A DNA stretch of 64,000 nt from Dyadobacter sp. LHD-138 (lineage in GTDB: Bacteria > Bacteroidota > Bacteroidia > Cytophagales > Spirosomataceae). Below, piece by piece: positions 51,350 through 62,219 of the stretch (position 1 is its first letter; the number at the start of each line of letters is the position of its first letter). The stretch spans positions 86,933 to 150,932 of the forward strand of contig NZ_JAVFVU010000027.1 of the NCBI RefSeq assembly GCF_030929615.1, written 5' to 3'. The notes under the pieces were generated by a model that searched no databases, was not told the DNA's origin, and saw nothing but the letters and a program-made list of their open reading frames with translations. The position numbers and the translations under genes were made by a program.

Positions 51350-54300
51350 ATGATACAATCACTACATCGAAAAGCAGGGTTATTGCTGGTGTCCCTGTTG
51401 CTGCAACAGCAAATTGGCCTGTCTCAGAACATTGCTTATCTCCGCCCTGTGAATGCGGAGAGATCCGTGCCCGAGCAACTGGTTAACGCTATGAAATTAA
51501 AGGATGTGTTGGTCGACCTGGGCCATAAATACCAGGTAAGCATTGTGTTTGAGGAGTCGACGGTAAAGGAGATCTTCGTAAAAAACAGCATCACCGCTAC
51601 GGATAAGCTCGAACGAAAGCTTGATTTGCTCTTGGAACCCCATGGCCTTGCATATCGGAAAACGGGTAAAAGAACCTATGTGATCGTGAAGAAGGAGACT
51701 GAAAAAATATCAGAAATTAGCTCGATACATAGAACGGATGTTTTACAGATGCTACGAACCGCTACTGTAGCCGGCAATAATCCTGAAGTAGAAACACTTT
51801 CTGACGAATCGGTAGCAGAACGAATAACGGGAAAGGTGTCTGATGAAAAAGGGGCAGGCTTACCGGGAGTAAGCATCGTAATTAAAGGAACTACACGGGG
51901 CACGACCACAGACACAGAAGGTAAATTTAGTCTGGAAATGCTGGATGATAACGCAACACTGGTATTCTCTTTTGTGGGATATGCCACACAGGAAGTGATT
52001 GCAGGTAACCGAAGAAATATTGATGTCAAACTTCTGGATGACGAAAATCCGCTTAGCGAAGTTGTTGTGGTAGGTTATTCCACGATCAAGAAGGAGTCGC
52101 TGACCGGTGCCGTAGCCGCCATCAAAGGAAAAGACCTCATTAAACGCACTACGTCCAATGTACAGCAGGCGTTGCAAGGACAAATTCCGGGTTTAACCGT
52201 TCTGGATCAGGGCGCAGGGCCAGGTAAATCCAATATGGTTTTGCGCATTAGAGGGATCACCACGCTGGGAGCCAATGAACCGCTGGTGATCGTGGATGGG
52301 ATTGAGCAAAGGCTCAGTGATATTAACCCGCTGGATATTGAATCTGTTTCCGTATTAAAAGATGCATCCTCTACGGCAATTTATGGGTCTCGTGCTGCAA
52401 ACGGTGTAATTTTACTCACAACGAAAAGAGCCGTTTCGGGGAAAATGTCGATTAGCTACAATGGCTATTACGCCCTGCAAAAAACCAACAATAATCCGGT
52501 GCACATGGGCTTGGGAGATTATCTCCAGCTTCAAAAAGTGGCCTGGACGAATTCGACGGGGACACCTGGTATTTTTACGGATGATTACATTAAGGAATAT
52601 GTAAACGCCACGGATCGTCTCAAGTATCCATTGCCCAATACCTGGTATGATGAAGTGTTACGCACAGCACCCCAAATGAATCATTCGCTATCCGTCAGCG
52701 GAGGCAATGAAAATATCAAAGCACTGCTGAGCGTACGTTATCAGAATCAACAGGGGATTATTCTCGCCAATTCTGATTCGAAACTTAGTGAAATTCGTCT
52801 GAATACGGATTATCGCCTGTCTTCCCGATTGAAATTCACTACCGATGTCAATTACAGGTCCAACAACATCATTGCTCCAATCAATGAGAATGATGTGTTC
52901 AATAAAATGCTGCAGACCTCTCAATGGACGGTACCGCGCTATCCGGATGGAACGTACGGTATCAGCTCTGACGGCCACAACCCGCTTTTATCAGCCGAAA
53001 AAGCGGGTACTGCTAAAACACTGGATGAGTATTTGCTGGGCAATTTTAAGGGAGAACTGCAAATACTAAAGGGGCTTACTTTTACCACGCAGATCGGTGC
53101 GCGGATTAACCTGACCACGGGAAAGAATTATGCCAATAAGTATGAAGTCCGGGACTATTACAATGCTTCGGTTGTACGGAAAAATGTACCGATCAACAGT
53201 CTGACAGAAACGAGAAATGACGTCAGGGAATATACTTTTAATCATTTGCTCAATTATTCCACGAACATTGGCAAACATGCGATACATGCCTTGTTAGGTT
53301 ATTCTCAGATTGAAAACAAGGGACGCTTTATTAGTGCATACCGTCAGGGATTTTACAGCAATGATGTGGAATCTATTGGCTCAGGAACAAATGACGCTAC
53401 CAAAAGCAATAGCGGAAGTGAATATACCTGGGGCCTAAGATCTTATTTTGGCCGTGTAAATTATACTTTCAAAGACAAATATTTGTTTGAAGCGAATGGA
53501 CGTTACGACGGCTCTTCCCGTTTTTTGGAAAACAACCGGTACAGCTTCTTCCCTTCAGTGTCGGCTGGCTGGCGAATTTCCGAGGAAAAATTTTGGGGTG
53601 GGCTTAATCACTATGTTGGGGAGTTGAAACTAAGAGGGTCATGGGGTAAAACGGGTAATCAGGCAGTGGATTTGTATAGTGGTTTGGCTACATTGAGTTC
53701 AAGTGTCTATTCATTTTCCGGATTACCGGCCCAGACTTTCCAGCAAACACGGATTGCCAATCAGAACCTGACCTGGGAAACGACCACACAGTCTAACGTT
53801 GGTTTGGATGCCGCTTTTCTGAATAACCGGCTTACGTTAAGTTTGGATTATTACAATAAAACCACTGACGGAATTCTGCTGACGTTACCGGTTCCGGGTA
53901 CCCTGGGTTTACTTCCGGCTCCTCAAAACGCCGGCGCAGTGACCAACAAAGGTTGGGAGTTTGCAGTGAGCACAAGAAATAAATTCGGCGGGGTCGGGAT
54001 GGATGCCAACTTTAATTTCAACGTCAATAACAACAATGTCGGCAACCTGGCAGGAACCGGACCATATATTACCGGGGGCAACGAAACCCGTTACATCACC
54101 GCAGAAGGTTATGCTATCAATTCTTTCTGGGGTTATAAAACCGATGGTTTATTCCAGACTCCGCAGGAAATACTGGATTATCCCACCATGCGGACCGGCG
54201 TAATGCCGGGTGATGTTAAGTTTGTTGATTTGAACAATGACGGCAAAATTACCCCGGCCGATATGACCTATCTTGGACGGAGTTTCCCTAAGTTTACTTT

Positions 54301-54766
54301 CGGGTCCAGTCTGAACTTCTCCTACAAGGCATTTTCGTTGAATATGCTGTTTCAGGGAGCCGCTGGAGCCAAAGCCCGAGTGGGTGGTGCAATCATTGAA
54401 ATGGGTATTTGGGGAGGTTTTACGCATGAACTGATAGCGGGCAATTACTGGACTCCCGAAAACCGGGATGCACGTTTTTCGCGACCGCTTAAGTACGACC
54501 TCAGGAATTTTGTCATGTCAGACCGTGATCTGATGAACGGCTCTTATTTACGTTTGAAAAATATCCAGCTGGTGTATCAGTTACCGGGTTCTCTGACTCA
54601 GAAAGTGGGCATAAAAAGAGCCAGTGTGTACATTGCCACCACCAATCTGCTCACTTTTTCGGCACTGAATGAATGGAATGTCGATCCGGAAACAATTCCT
54701 GGAGGACGCACCGAGCAGTATCCCCAGACCGCCGTTTCCACAGTAGGACTTAACATTCAGCTTTAA
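51350..54766 (+). CDS. SusC/RagA-family TonB-linked outer-membrane transporter with STN domain
   Basis: A 1138-aa importer. The signal peptide (GLLLVSLLLQQQIGLSQ) is followed by an STN domain (LKDVLVDLGHKYQVSIVFEE, about 50-105), a carboxypeptidase-like domain (KVSDEKGAGLPGVSIVIKGT), the SusC box LSEVVVVGYSTIKKESLTGA, the plug with VDGIEQRLSDINPLDIESVS and a barrel that ends VGLNIQL. As in the left locus, the STN domain suggests control through FecR and the sigma factor. It is followed by SusD after 29 bp or less, so the pair forms the usual complex. Similarity to the left SusC is family-level only. Confidence 0.94.
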   Translation: MIQSLHRKAGLLLVSLLLQQQIGLSQNIAYLRPVNAERSVPEQLVNAMKLKDVLVDLGHKYQVSIVFEESTVKEIFVKNSITATDKLERKLDLLLEPHGLAYRKTGKRTYVIVKKETEKISEISSIHRTDVLQMLRTATVAGNNPEVETLSDESVAERITGKVSDEKGAGLPGVSIVIKGTTRGTTTDTEGKFSLEMLDDNATLVFSFVGYATQEVIAGNRRNIDVKLLDDENPLSEVVVVGYSTIKKESLTGAVAAIKGKDLIKRTTSNVQQALQGQIPGLTVLDQGAGPGKSNMVLRIRGITTLGANEPLVIVDGIEQRLSDINPLDIESVSVLKDASSTAIYGSRAANGVILLTTKRAVSGKMSISYNGYYALQKTNNNPVHMGLGDYLQLQKVAWTNSTGTPGIFTDDYIKEYVNATDRLKYPLPNTWYDEVLRTAPQMNHSLSVSGGNENIKALLSVRYQNQQGIILANSDSKLSEIRLNTDYRLSSRLKFTTDVNYRSNNIIAPINENDVFNKMLQTSQWTVPRYPDGTYGISSDGHNPLLSAEKAGTAKTLDEYLLGNFKGELQILKGLTFTTQIGARINLTTGKNYANKYEVRDYYNASVVRKNVPINSLTETRNDVREYTFNHLLNYSTNIGKHAIHALLGYSQIENKGRFISAYRQGFYSNDVESIGSGTNDATKSNSGSEYTWGLRSYFGRVNYTFKDKYLFEANGRYDGSSRFLENNRYSFFPSVSAGWRISEEKFWGGLNHYVGELKLRGSWGKTGNQAVDLYSGLATLSSSVYSFSGLPAQTFQQTRIANQNLTWETTTQSNVGLDAAFLNNRLTLSLDYYNKTTDGILLTLPVPGTLGLLPAPQNAGAVTNKGWEFAVSTRNKFGGVGMDANFNFNVNNNNVGNLAGTGPYITGGNETRYITAEGYAINSFWGYKTDGLFQTPQEILDYPTMRTGVMPGDVKFVDLNNDGKITPADMTYLGRSFPKFTFGSSLNFSYKAFSLNMLFQGAAGAKARVGGAIIEMGIWGGFTHELIAGNYWTPENRDARFSRPLKYDLRNFVMSDRDLMNGSYLRLKNIQLVYQLPGSLTQKVGIKRASVYIATTNLLTFSALNEWNVDPETIPGGRTEQYPQTAVSTVGLNIQL

Positions 54767-54795
54767 TCTTCATGTTTACTCAAAAGCAGAATCCA

Positions 54796-56376
54796 ATGAG
54801 AAATTATAAAACCATATCATTCATTTTTGCAGCAACGTTCTTTTTCTACGGCTGTAACTCCGACCTGCTCAAAACCATTCCCAATGACCGGGTTTCGTCA
54901 GAAATTTTCTGGAAAACAGAAAACGATGCTGTGCTGGCTTCAAATGCGGTTTATACCTATCTTGAATCAGCGGCCAATTTTACGAATTGGGATGCCATGT
55001 CGGATATTGGCCATGTAACCCTGGGCTGGCGGGAAGAATCTGTTATTGAAAAAGGAAGTTATGACGCAACCTATGGGAAAATCCTCAATGAGTGGAATGA
55101 TGCCTACAAAGGCATTCAGGCAGCCAACGCATTTTTGGCGAATGTGGATAAAATTTCCGTTGCCGACAAAGTGAAAATGGATCGCCTGAAAGGTGAAGTA
55201 AGAACGCTCCGTGCTTATTTTTATACAAAACTTGCGATGTTATACGGAGACGTCCCGCTGGTGATCACCAATATGACGGTAGAAGAAAGCAGAATGCTTA
55301 CCCGTACCCCCGTTGCGCAGGTCTGGGATTTTATTTCCAAGGAATATACCGAATCGGCAGCATTGTTGCCAACCAGCCAGACCGACAAAGGCAGGGTCAC
55401 CAAAGGAACAGCCCTGGCACTCAATGCCCGTGCGTTACTCTATGCAGGCCGTTTTAAGGAGGCCGCGGTAGCTGCCAAGCAGGTGATGGATCTGAATGTT
55501 TACAATCTGTATCCCTCTTATGAAAATCTTTTCAGTTATGCGGCCGAAAATAATGTGGAAGTCATTTTTGACAAGCAGTCGATCAAAGACATCCAATCCA
55601 ACAATATTTTTAGCCTTACTACACCCAACAGTGTTTTTCCTCAGGTAAATAGTTTTGTTCCTACAAAACTAGCTGTGGATGCTTTTCAAACCACTACCGG
55701 AAAGGACATCGCAGATCCTGCCAGTGGTTTTGATCCTAAAAACCCCTATGTAAACAGAGATCCGCGGCTTCGATTTTCTATATATGTGTTGGGTTCGGAG
55801 TTGCCCAATGGGAAAATATATAATTCCAGACCAGACAGCGGTACAGGAGATGCGATTGGCAATTCAGAAAATTCTACAAGCACGGGTTTCAATACACGGA
55901 AGTATCTCAACAAAGAGGATTTGTTACAACCCAATAACGGTGGCATCAACATCATTTTGATGCGGTATGCAGAAATATTATTGATTTATGCAGAAGCTAA
56001 AATTGAAGCCAATGAATTGGATCAAAGTGTCTTGGATGCGATCAATAAGATAAGGAATCGTCCGGATGTGAAAATGCCGCCAGTAGCTGTGTTAGGTTCA
56101 CAGGAGGAGCTAAGAAAAATAGTCAGGAATGAGCGTTTGGTAGAGCTAGCATTTGAAGGTCTGCGTTATTTTGATATCCGCCGCTGGAAAATTGCAGAAA
56201 CCGTAGTGCCCGGCGTTTTATATGGTATGACCTATACCGATGCGAAGGGAGAGCTGAAAACAATTTCTATCGAGGCATTTGTAAAAGTCTTTAATAAAAA
56301 CCGCGATTATTTGTGGCCTATCCCTCAACGGGAAAGAGAACTTAATCCTAATTTAACTCAGAATCCTAACTGGTAA
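54796..56376 (+). CDS. SusD/RagB-family nutrient-binding lipoprotein
   Basis: Surface lipoprotein partner of the preceding SusC. ATG 54796 gives the leader RNYKTISFIFAATFFFYGC with the lipobox cysteine; ATG 54772 would add eight hydrophilic residues. Family landmarks are LLKTIPNDRVSSEIFWKTEN at the N-terminus, RLKGEVRTLRAYFYTKLAML, NERLVELAFEGLRYFDIRRW, and PIPQRERELNPNLTQNPNW at the end. The 526-aa size is normal. Ligand unknown; the fused oxidoreductase downstream suggests a sugar or glycoside that is then oxidised. Confidence 0.93.
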   Translation: MRNYKTISFIFAATFFFYGCNSDLLKTIPNDRVSSEIFWKTENDAVLASNAVYTYLESAANFTNWDAMSDIGHVTLGWREESVIEKGSYDATYGKILNEWNDAYKGIQAANAFLANVDKISVADKVKMDRLKGEVRTLRAYFYTKLAMLYGDVPLVITNMTVEESRMLTRTPVAQVWDFISKEYTESAALLPTSQTDKGRVTKGTALALNARALLYAGRFKEAAVAAKQVMDLNVYNLYPSYENLFSYAAENNVEVIFDKQSIKDIQSNNIFSLTTPNSVFPQVNSFVPTKLAVDAFQTTTGKDIADPASGFDPKNPYVNRDPRLRFSIYVLGSELPNGKIYNSRPDSGTGDAIGNSENSTSTGFNTRKYLNKEDLLQPNNGGINIILMRYAEILLIYAEAKIEANELDQSVLDAINKIRNRPDVKMPPVAVLGSQEELRKIVRNERLVELAFEGLRYFDIRRWKIAETVVPGVLYGMTYTDAKGELKTISIEAFVKVFNKNRDYLWPIPQRERELNPNLTQNPNW

Positions 56377-56562
56377 GCGGTACGCAGGATGATTTTGTAC
56401 ATTTTCAGCATGATGAATACGTGCATCTGATAGGTCTGTGTGTTGCATGAATGGTTAAATCCAATTTTAAGTCCGAAGGCTTAATCAATAAACATTTCTT
56501 TTCTGTAAGGAAGAATCCTTCGGGATACTGTTTTATAGATTCCAATATTTTACGTTATCATT

Positions 56563-59500
56563 ATGTTAAAATCGCTGCCTTATTTAGCCCTTTTCTTGTG
56601 TTTGAACCTGGGATATTTTTTCTACGGCTCATCCGAAAACAAGATTAATTTGGTTCCCGCAGAAGTGCACTTCCGTATCGTACAGGATTTGCGTGCAGAG
56701 ACAATCAGTGTTTTTCGGGGAGACGAAGAAAAGCCTGTTCTGGTTCAGAATGCAAAGGCTCATTTTCGGCCCTATCTACATCCGATCGTCCCCCCGGACG
56801 GCAAAGGAGTGCTTACGGAATACAGCCCCGGGCACCATAAACACCAGACCGGTATTTACTGGGGTTATACCCGGGTGAACGGGCGCGACTACTTTCATCA
56901 TCCGGAGGGAGATTACTGGAAAAGGGTGTCGGCAACCGTGGTTGAAAGTAAAGGAGCAGTGGTGAAATGGCAGACGGTCTATGACCTTTTGGACTCCACC
57001 GGAAAGGCCGTTTTGCAGGAAACACAAAATTGGTCCATGCGACAGAAGGATGGAAAGTATTTGCTGGATCTGGAATGGAACGGAGAGGCGCAAACGGATG
57101 TAACGATTGGGAAATACGATTATGGTGGACTATTTGTCCGTATGCCATGGAAAGCGGGGATTAAAGGAGAGGTGGTAAATGCAGCACGGCAGCATAATGA
57201 AAAGGCTGAGGGGCAGGCCGCGATGTGGGTAGATATTGGTATGCAGGTAGATGGCCGTAATGATCTGGCGCATATTGCTATTTTTGATCATCCCGAAAAC
57301 AAGAGCTATCCCCAAACCTGGCGTGTGGACGGCCAGTTGGGAGCCGGACCTGCCCGTGCCCGAAAAGGGGATTGGTATATCAAAAAGGGAGAAACCGAAG
57401 TAATTAAGCATGAACTTGTCGTGTATACCGGCGAACTCAACGATTTGGAGTTAAACAAAACTTTTGGCGAGTTTATAGGGAATGATGGTACATACAACAC
57501 GGCGGCACTTTGGGCAATTGCGCAAAAGGAGGGTAGGGAAGCCAAATTTCTCAGCGCTCAGGAGGCCGTAGCCGCAATGACCGTGAAAGACGGTTATAAA
57601 GTAAATGCCTGGGCCTCCGAACCGATGATGACGCAACCGATGGCGTTTTGCTGGGATGATCGAGGAAGGATGTGGATCGCGGAAAACAGAGATTACGAAT
57701 CCAGAGGTAAAGGTTTTTCGAATGCCGGTGACAGCCGTATACTGATCCTGGAAGACACTGATCACGATGGCGTAGCCGATAGCCGGAAGGTTTTTATGGA
57801 GGGCATTGCCTTTCCTTCAGCGATTGCGGTTGGTTTTGATGGCGTGTTTATAGGTGCTCCACCCAATTTGCTTTTTGTTCCTGATCGAAACAAGGACGAC
57901 AAAGCGGATATGGAGGATATTGAAGTGCGGTTAACAGGATGGGGTATTCGTGATCGTCATGAAACTTTGAACAGTTTTCACTGGGGACCGGACGGTTGGC
58001 TGTACGGTTTGCAGGGTTTTGCAACCCCTTCAAAAGTGGGTAAACCGAAAGGAAAGGGGAAACTTTACGGGCATAAGGATCCGTTTCCGGAAGATATTTT
58101 CCAGGGTGAAGGAACGGACATCAATGGCGGGGTGTGGCGTTATCATCCTACCAAAGATAAATTTGAAGTGGTGGCCCACGGTTTCAGTAATCCATGGGGT
58201 GTTGATTATGACGCTAAGGGACAGTTGTTTATCACGGCCTGTGTGATTCCACATCTCTGGCATGTAGTACCAGGCGGTATTTATCATCGACAAGGCGGTC
58301 AGCATTTTAATCCATATGTTTACAATGACATCAAGACCATTGGCAACCATAGCCATCGCTCTGCACATGGAGGGGCACGGATTTATCTTTCGGATGCCTT
58401 TCCTGAAACGGAGCAGGGTAAAATATTTATGGCCAATATTCATGAGCATGGCATTTTGTCAGACGTTCTGGAGCCGAAAGGTTCTGGTTTTGTGGGCAAG
58501 CACGGTGACGATTTTATGATGGCCAATAATGCACAATGGGTTGGTTTCAGCATGGAGATAGGTCCGGAAGGCGGACTTTATGTGCTGGACTGGCATGATG
58601 CGGATATCTGTGGATCGGATGTGCTAAATTCAGAAACCGGGCGGATTTTCAGGATTATGCCAAAAGTCACGCAGGCAAAAGATTGGGAAGGCAGGTATGC
58701 CGATCTGGATAAAATGAGTGATGAAAAGCTGGCGGATCTGCAAATAAGCAAGAGTGAATGGCATGCCAGACGCGCAAGTATTATATTACAAAACAGGGCG
58801 ACAAAAGGGAAATTAAGCCAGCAGGCACATGAGCGTCTGGTCAATATTTACCGTACTAATCGTGATGCTGATTACCGTCTTCGTGCCATGTGGGCATTGC
58901 AGGTAACCAATGGCTTGGATGAAAAAGGACTTTTAGAGGCGCTTGCTGATAAGGATGCGTATATACGTGCCTGGGCGATCCAGTTTTTATGTGAAAACGA
59001 AGCCGTGTCACCCTTTACCGTGGCTCAGTTTGAGAAGATGGGGAAAGACGATTCTTCACCGGTAGTAAGACTCTATTTAGCCTCTGCTTTGCAACGGATC
59101 AAACCGGAGCAAAGGTGGAAATTGGCGGAAGCTTTGGTAGACCACGCGGAAGATATCGAAGATCATAATTTACCGAAAATGATTTGGTATGGCATTGAGC
59201 CGCTCATGAAGAGCAATCCGGCGAAAGGGCTGGAACTTGCAGCGAAAAGTAAAATTCCTATGGTAACCAATTTTATTGCGCGCCGTGCAGTGGACGCAGA
59301 TGCGATCGGAATACTGATTGCCGCCATTGGGAAAGGTTCGGCCAACCAAATTGATATGTTAGAAGGAATGCGGGATGGTTTGGATGGGCGTTCCGACATT
59401 AAGACACCAGACAACTGGCAGCCTGTTTATACCCGCCTGAAAAATGCTAAGGGAAAAACCGGGCAACTTTCAGTGGAGCTTGCACAGCATTTTGGTGATA

Positions 59501-60399
59501 CAGAAGCAGCGAAAACCTATTTAACCACGCTGAAAAATACCAAGGCTCCAACCGCACAGAGACAACTGGCGCTGCAATCACTAGCTGCCCGCCAACGCCC
59601 GGAACTCGCTAAGGAATTACCAGGATTGCTGGATTCGCCTGCACTTCGTTTTGACGCAATACGGGCGATAGCGAGCTATGATCAGGAGTCTTTGGGTAAA
59701 TTGTTACTTGAAAAATATGCAGGCTTTAATCAAAAGGAAAAAGCGGAGGCAATTCAGACCTTGTCCTCCAGACCGAAGTATGGCTGGTTGCTGACGCAGG
59801 CATTAGCGAAAAAAACGATTTCCAAAAACGACGTCCCTACGTATGTTGCCCGTCAGCTGCGGCGTGTGGTAGGAAGCGGTTTCGTGGAAGTGTGGGGGCC
59901 TATCGATCATGTAGCCTTCGATGAAAAAGCCTATAATAAATACAAAACATTGCTTACCGACAAGGCCGTGTCGGCGGCTAACCCTTCAAATGGGAAGCTG
60001 ATTTTTACTAATACCTGTGGTCCATGTCATAAGATGTATGAGGCAGGCGGGATCATCGGGCCCGATCTGACCGGTTCCAACCGGGGGAATCTGGATTATT
60101 TGCTGGGTAATATACTGGATCCTAGTGGCGAAATTCAGGATGATTATAAAATGGTGGTGGTTACCACACGTGACGGTCGCACCTATGTGGGCAACGTAGC
60201 CAAAGAAACAGAACGACAGCTTACGTTGCGGATCGTGGGACAGGATGCGGTTTTATTAAATAAATCCGACATCCAGACCAGAGAAGTAACCCCGACATCC
60301 ATGATGCCTTCCGGATTACTGGAGGCTTTGTCGGAGAAGGAAATTACGGATCTAGTGTCATTTTTACGAACGACGAAACCGTTGACGGGTAAAAAGTAG
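56563..60399 (+). CDS. Fusion: DUF6807 domain, PVC-type dehydrogenase propeller, HEAT-like repeats, c-type cytochrome
   Basis: A 1278-aa exported protein. After a leader (LPYLALFLCLNLGYFFYG) comes a DUF6807 (PmoA-like) beta-sandwich at about 30-310 with VLTEYSPGHHKHQTGIYWGY and GGLFVRMPWKAGIKGEV. From about residue 330 a membrane-bound-dehydrogenase-type beta-propeller begins (WDDRGRMWIAENRDYESRGK, then DTDHDGVADSRKVFMEGI) and runs to about 710. HEAT-like helical repeats (about 740-1130) follow. The C-terminal part holds one haem c site, CGPCH, with downstream LTGSNRGNLDYLLGN, and the putative haem-binding domain typical of these proteins. The role is likely periplasmic oxidation of a carbohydrate-derived substrate with electrons passed to the cytochrome. 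It follows SusD after 186 bp on the same strand. Confidence 0.85.
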   Translation: MLKSLPYLALFLCLNLGYFFYGSSENKINLVPAEVHFRIVQDLRAETISVFRGDEEKPVLVQNAKAHFRPYLHPIVPPDGKGVLTEYSPGHHKHQTGIYWGYTRVNGRDYFHHPEGDYWKRVSATVVESKGAVVKWQTVYDLLDSTGKAVLQETQNWSMRQKDGKYLLDLEWNGEAQTDVTIGKYDYGGLFVRMPWKAGIKGEVVNAARQHNEKAEGQAAMWVDIGMQVDGRNDLAHIAIFDHPENKSYPQTWRVDGQLGAGPARARKGDWYIKKGETEVIKHELVVYTGELNDLELNKTFGEFIGNDGTYNTAALWAIAQKEGREAKFLSAQEAVAAMTVKDGYKVNAWASEPMMTQPMAFCWDDRGRMWIAENRDYESRGKGFSNAGDSRILILEDTDHDGVADSRKVFMEGIAFPSAIAVGFDGVFIGAPPNLLFVPDRNKDDKADMEDIEVRLTGWGIRDRHETLNSFHWGPDGWLYGLQGFATPSKVGKPKGKGKLYGHKDPFPEDIFQGEGTDINGGVWRYHPTKDKFEVVAHGFSNPWGVDYDAKGQLFITACVIPHLWHVVPGGIYHRQGGQHFNPYVYNDIKTIGNHSHRSAHGGARIYLSDAFPETEQGKIFMANIHEHGILSDVLEPKGSGFVGKHGDDFMMANNAQWVGFSMEIGPEGGLYVLDWHDADICGSDVLNSETGRIFRIMPKVTQAKDWEGRYADLDKMSDEKLADLQISKSEWHARRASIILQNRATKGKLSQQAHERLVNIYRTNRDADYRLRAMWALQVTNGLDEKGLLEALADKDAYIRAWAIQFLCENEAVSPFTVAQFEKMGKDDSSPVVRLYLASALQRIKPEQRWKLAEALVDHAEDIEDHNLPKMIWYGIEPLMKSNPAKGLELAAKSKIPMVTNFIARRAVDADAIGILIAAIGKGSANQIDMLEGMRDGLDGRSDIKTPDNWQPVYTRLKNAKGKTGQLSVELAQHFGDTEAAKTYLTTLKNTKAPTAQRQLALQSLAARQRPELAKELPGLLDSPALRFDAIRAIASYDQESLGKLLLEKYAGFNQKEKAEAIQTLSSRPKYGWLLTQALAKKTISKNDVPTYVARQLRRVVGSGFVEVWGPIDHVAFDEKAYNKYKTLLTDKAVSAANPSNGKLIFTNTCGPCHKMYEAGGIIGPDLTGSNRGNLDYLLGNILDPSGEIQDDYKMVVVTTRDGRTYVGNVAKETERQLTLRIVGQDAVLLNKSDIQTREVTPTSMMPSGLLEALSEKEITDLVSFLRTTKPLTGKK

Positions 60400-60575
60400 G
60401 TGGTTGAAAAAATAGGGACGGGACTTATGTTTTAAAGCGGTTCAGTTGGCCAGCCCTAAAAATGGCGATACAGATTTAAGATTTGATGGGAGTGTAAAAT
60501 GAACTGTGTTGTAATAGCCAACACTAGATCTGACAGTTGAGTTTTTTTAGGGATTACTCAAAAAATGAATTTGAG

Positions 60576-60605
60576 AAGGGGCCGCGAGATTCTCAGCCCC
60601 TTTTT
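60576..60605 (+). terminator. Intrinsic terminator after the dehydrogenase fusion
   Basis: AAGGGGC (60576-60582) pairs with GCCCCTT (60596-60602), followed by a T-run. It lies ~180 bp past the fusion gene stop and probably ends the right-hand sugar-uptake operon. Confidence 0.7.
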
Positions 60606-60872
60606 CATTTCCGTCGGTTTGGCTATTCCTGGCGAGTTGCTCTCCAGACCGTAAACAAGGCTGTGCTTGCTTTTTATGGACAAGGAACGTAAATTCATAG
60701 TTCCTAATAAGCAAAATGACAGTGCTCTTATCTGGTGATATTTCCCGATCTCCAGACTTGTTTCGGAAAGTGTGGTTTACTTATTGGTGAATGCGACTTC
60801 CAGCATATCCCGCTTGACAGCATAACTCTATTCCCTTTCCGGGCTTATTAGTTTTTTTACCAAAAATATATT
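60606..60872 (+). other. Upstream non-coding region of the IS110 transposase, possible bridge-RNA region
   Basis: No ORF. IS110 elements carry an upstream non-coding end from which a bridge RNA is made. Here TCTCCAGAC occurs twice (near 60641 and 60750) inside sequence able to form local hairpins, but the RNA and the element boundary are not proven. Confidence 0.35.
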
Positions 60873-62178
60873 ATGATGAAAAGTCTGGATGTACCCAATC
60901 CGAATGCTGCAGGTATTGATATTGGTACCGAGATGATCTTTATATCTGTCTCCGGATTGCCAGTAAGGAAGTTTTCCACATTTACGGAAAACTTAATTGA
61001 AGCCTGTGTCTATTTGAAGGAAAACAAGGTCACCACAGTGGCAATGGAATCGACTGGGGTTTACTGGATTCCCTTATATGATTTGATTGAAAAGAGTAAC
61101 ATAGAAATATTTGTAGTAAACGGAGCGCATGTCAAAAATGTTCCGGGCAGAAAATCAGATGTGCAGGATTGCCAATGGATACAACAATTGCACAGCTACG
61201 GATTACTTCAATCGTCATTTGTCCCCGACAACACGATAAGAAAACTTCGAACCTACATTAGACTACGTGACGACCATATCGAGATGGCTTCTGCCCACAA
61301 ACTTCACCTACAGAAAGCCTTTAACCTCATGAACGTTAAAATACACAATGTAATAAGCGACATTACTGGAACATCCGGTATGAATATCATCAGGGCAATT
61401 GTCCAGGGGGAAAGAGATGCCAACAGTCTTGTGTCGCTTTGCAACCAGCAGATTTTAAACAAAAAGAAAGATCAGGTAATTTCCTCTTTACAAGGAAATT
61501 ATGAAGAAGAATATGTTTTTTCATTAAGGCAGGCCATGACTTGCTTGGATTTTTATCTTGTTCAAATAAACGAATGTGATAAAGAGATAGAAAAACTATT
61601 GCATAAAACGACCCAAGAAAAATCAACACCTACAGACATCAAACCTCCTAAAGTAATAAAAAATCATAAACCTAACATAGCCGGTCTACACGTCTTGATG
61701 ATGAAATTAACCGATGGGAAAGACGCTTCCCAAATTCCTGGCTTGACTGATCAGACTTTAATGAAAATAGTTTCGGAAGTTGGATTGGATATTAGTAGTT
61801 GGCCTACCGTAAAACAATTCACCTCATGGCTGGGGCTGGCACCAAACAAACATCAGTCAGGCAAAAGCAGTAAAAAAATAAGGAAACGGTTTAAAAACAG
61901 AGCCGGACAAATTTTGGGGAGCCGCCAGAAGCCTGGCCAATAGCAAGTTTAACGCATTCGGCGGATTCTATCGGCGAATTAAGTCAAGGAGTGGCCCCAT
62001 GGTGGCAAATGTTGCGACTGCCAGAAAGATAGCTGTTCTATTTTACAATATCATTAAAAATGGAACAGAGTATGTGGAAGTAGGGTTGGAAAAATATGAA
62101 GAGAGCTACAAAATTAGAAAAGTTGCAATGCTCAAAAAAATGGCTCGTCAATTAGGGATGGAGATTGTACCACAATAA
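60873..62178 (+). pseudogene. IS110-family transposase with one frameshift
   Basis: The front 350 codons (60873-61943) hold the DEDD nuclease landmarks: AGIDIGTEMIFIS (Asp16), AMESTGVYWIPLYD and KSDVQDCQWIQQ. The C-terminal Transposase_20 domain has IPGLTDQTLMKIVSEVGLD and WLGLAPNKHQSGKS with its catalytic Ser. At ~61918 a run of four G shifts the frame; the next frame continues AARSLANSKFNAFGGFYRR to the stop at 62176-62178 (EIVPQ). Deleting one G restores a ~434-aa protein, normal for IS110. It could be a sequencing error in the homopolymer or a real inactivation. Confidence 0.85.
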
Positions 62179-62219
62179 GGATTAGGGTGTAGGCTTCCCA
62201 TAATTAGGACGTTGGAATT

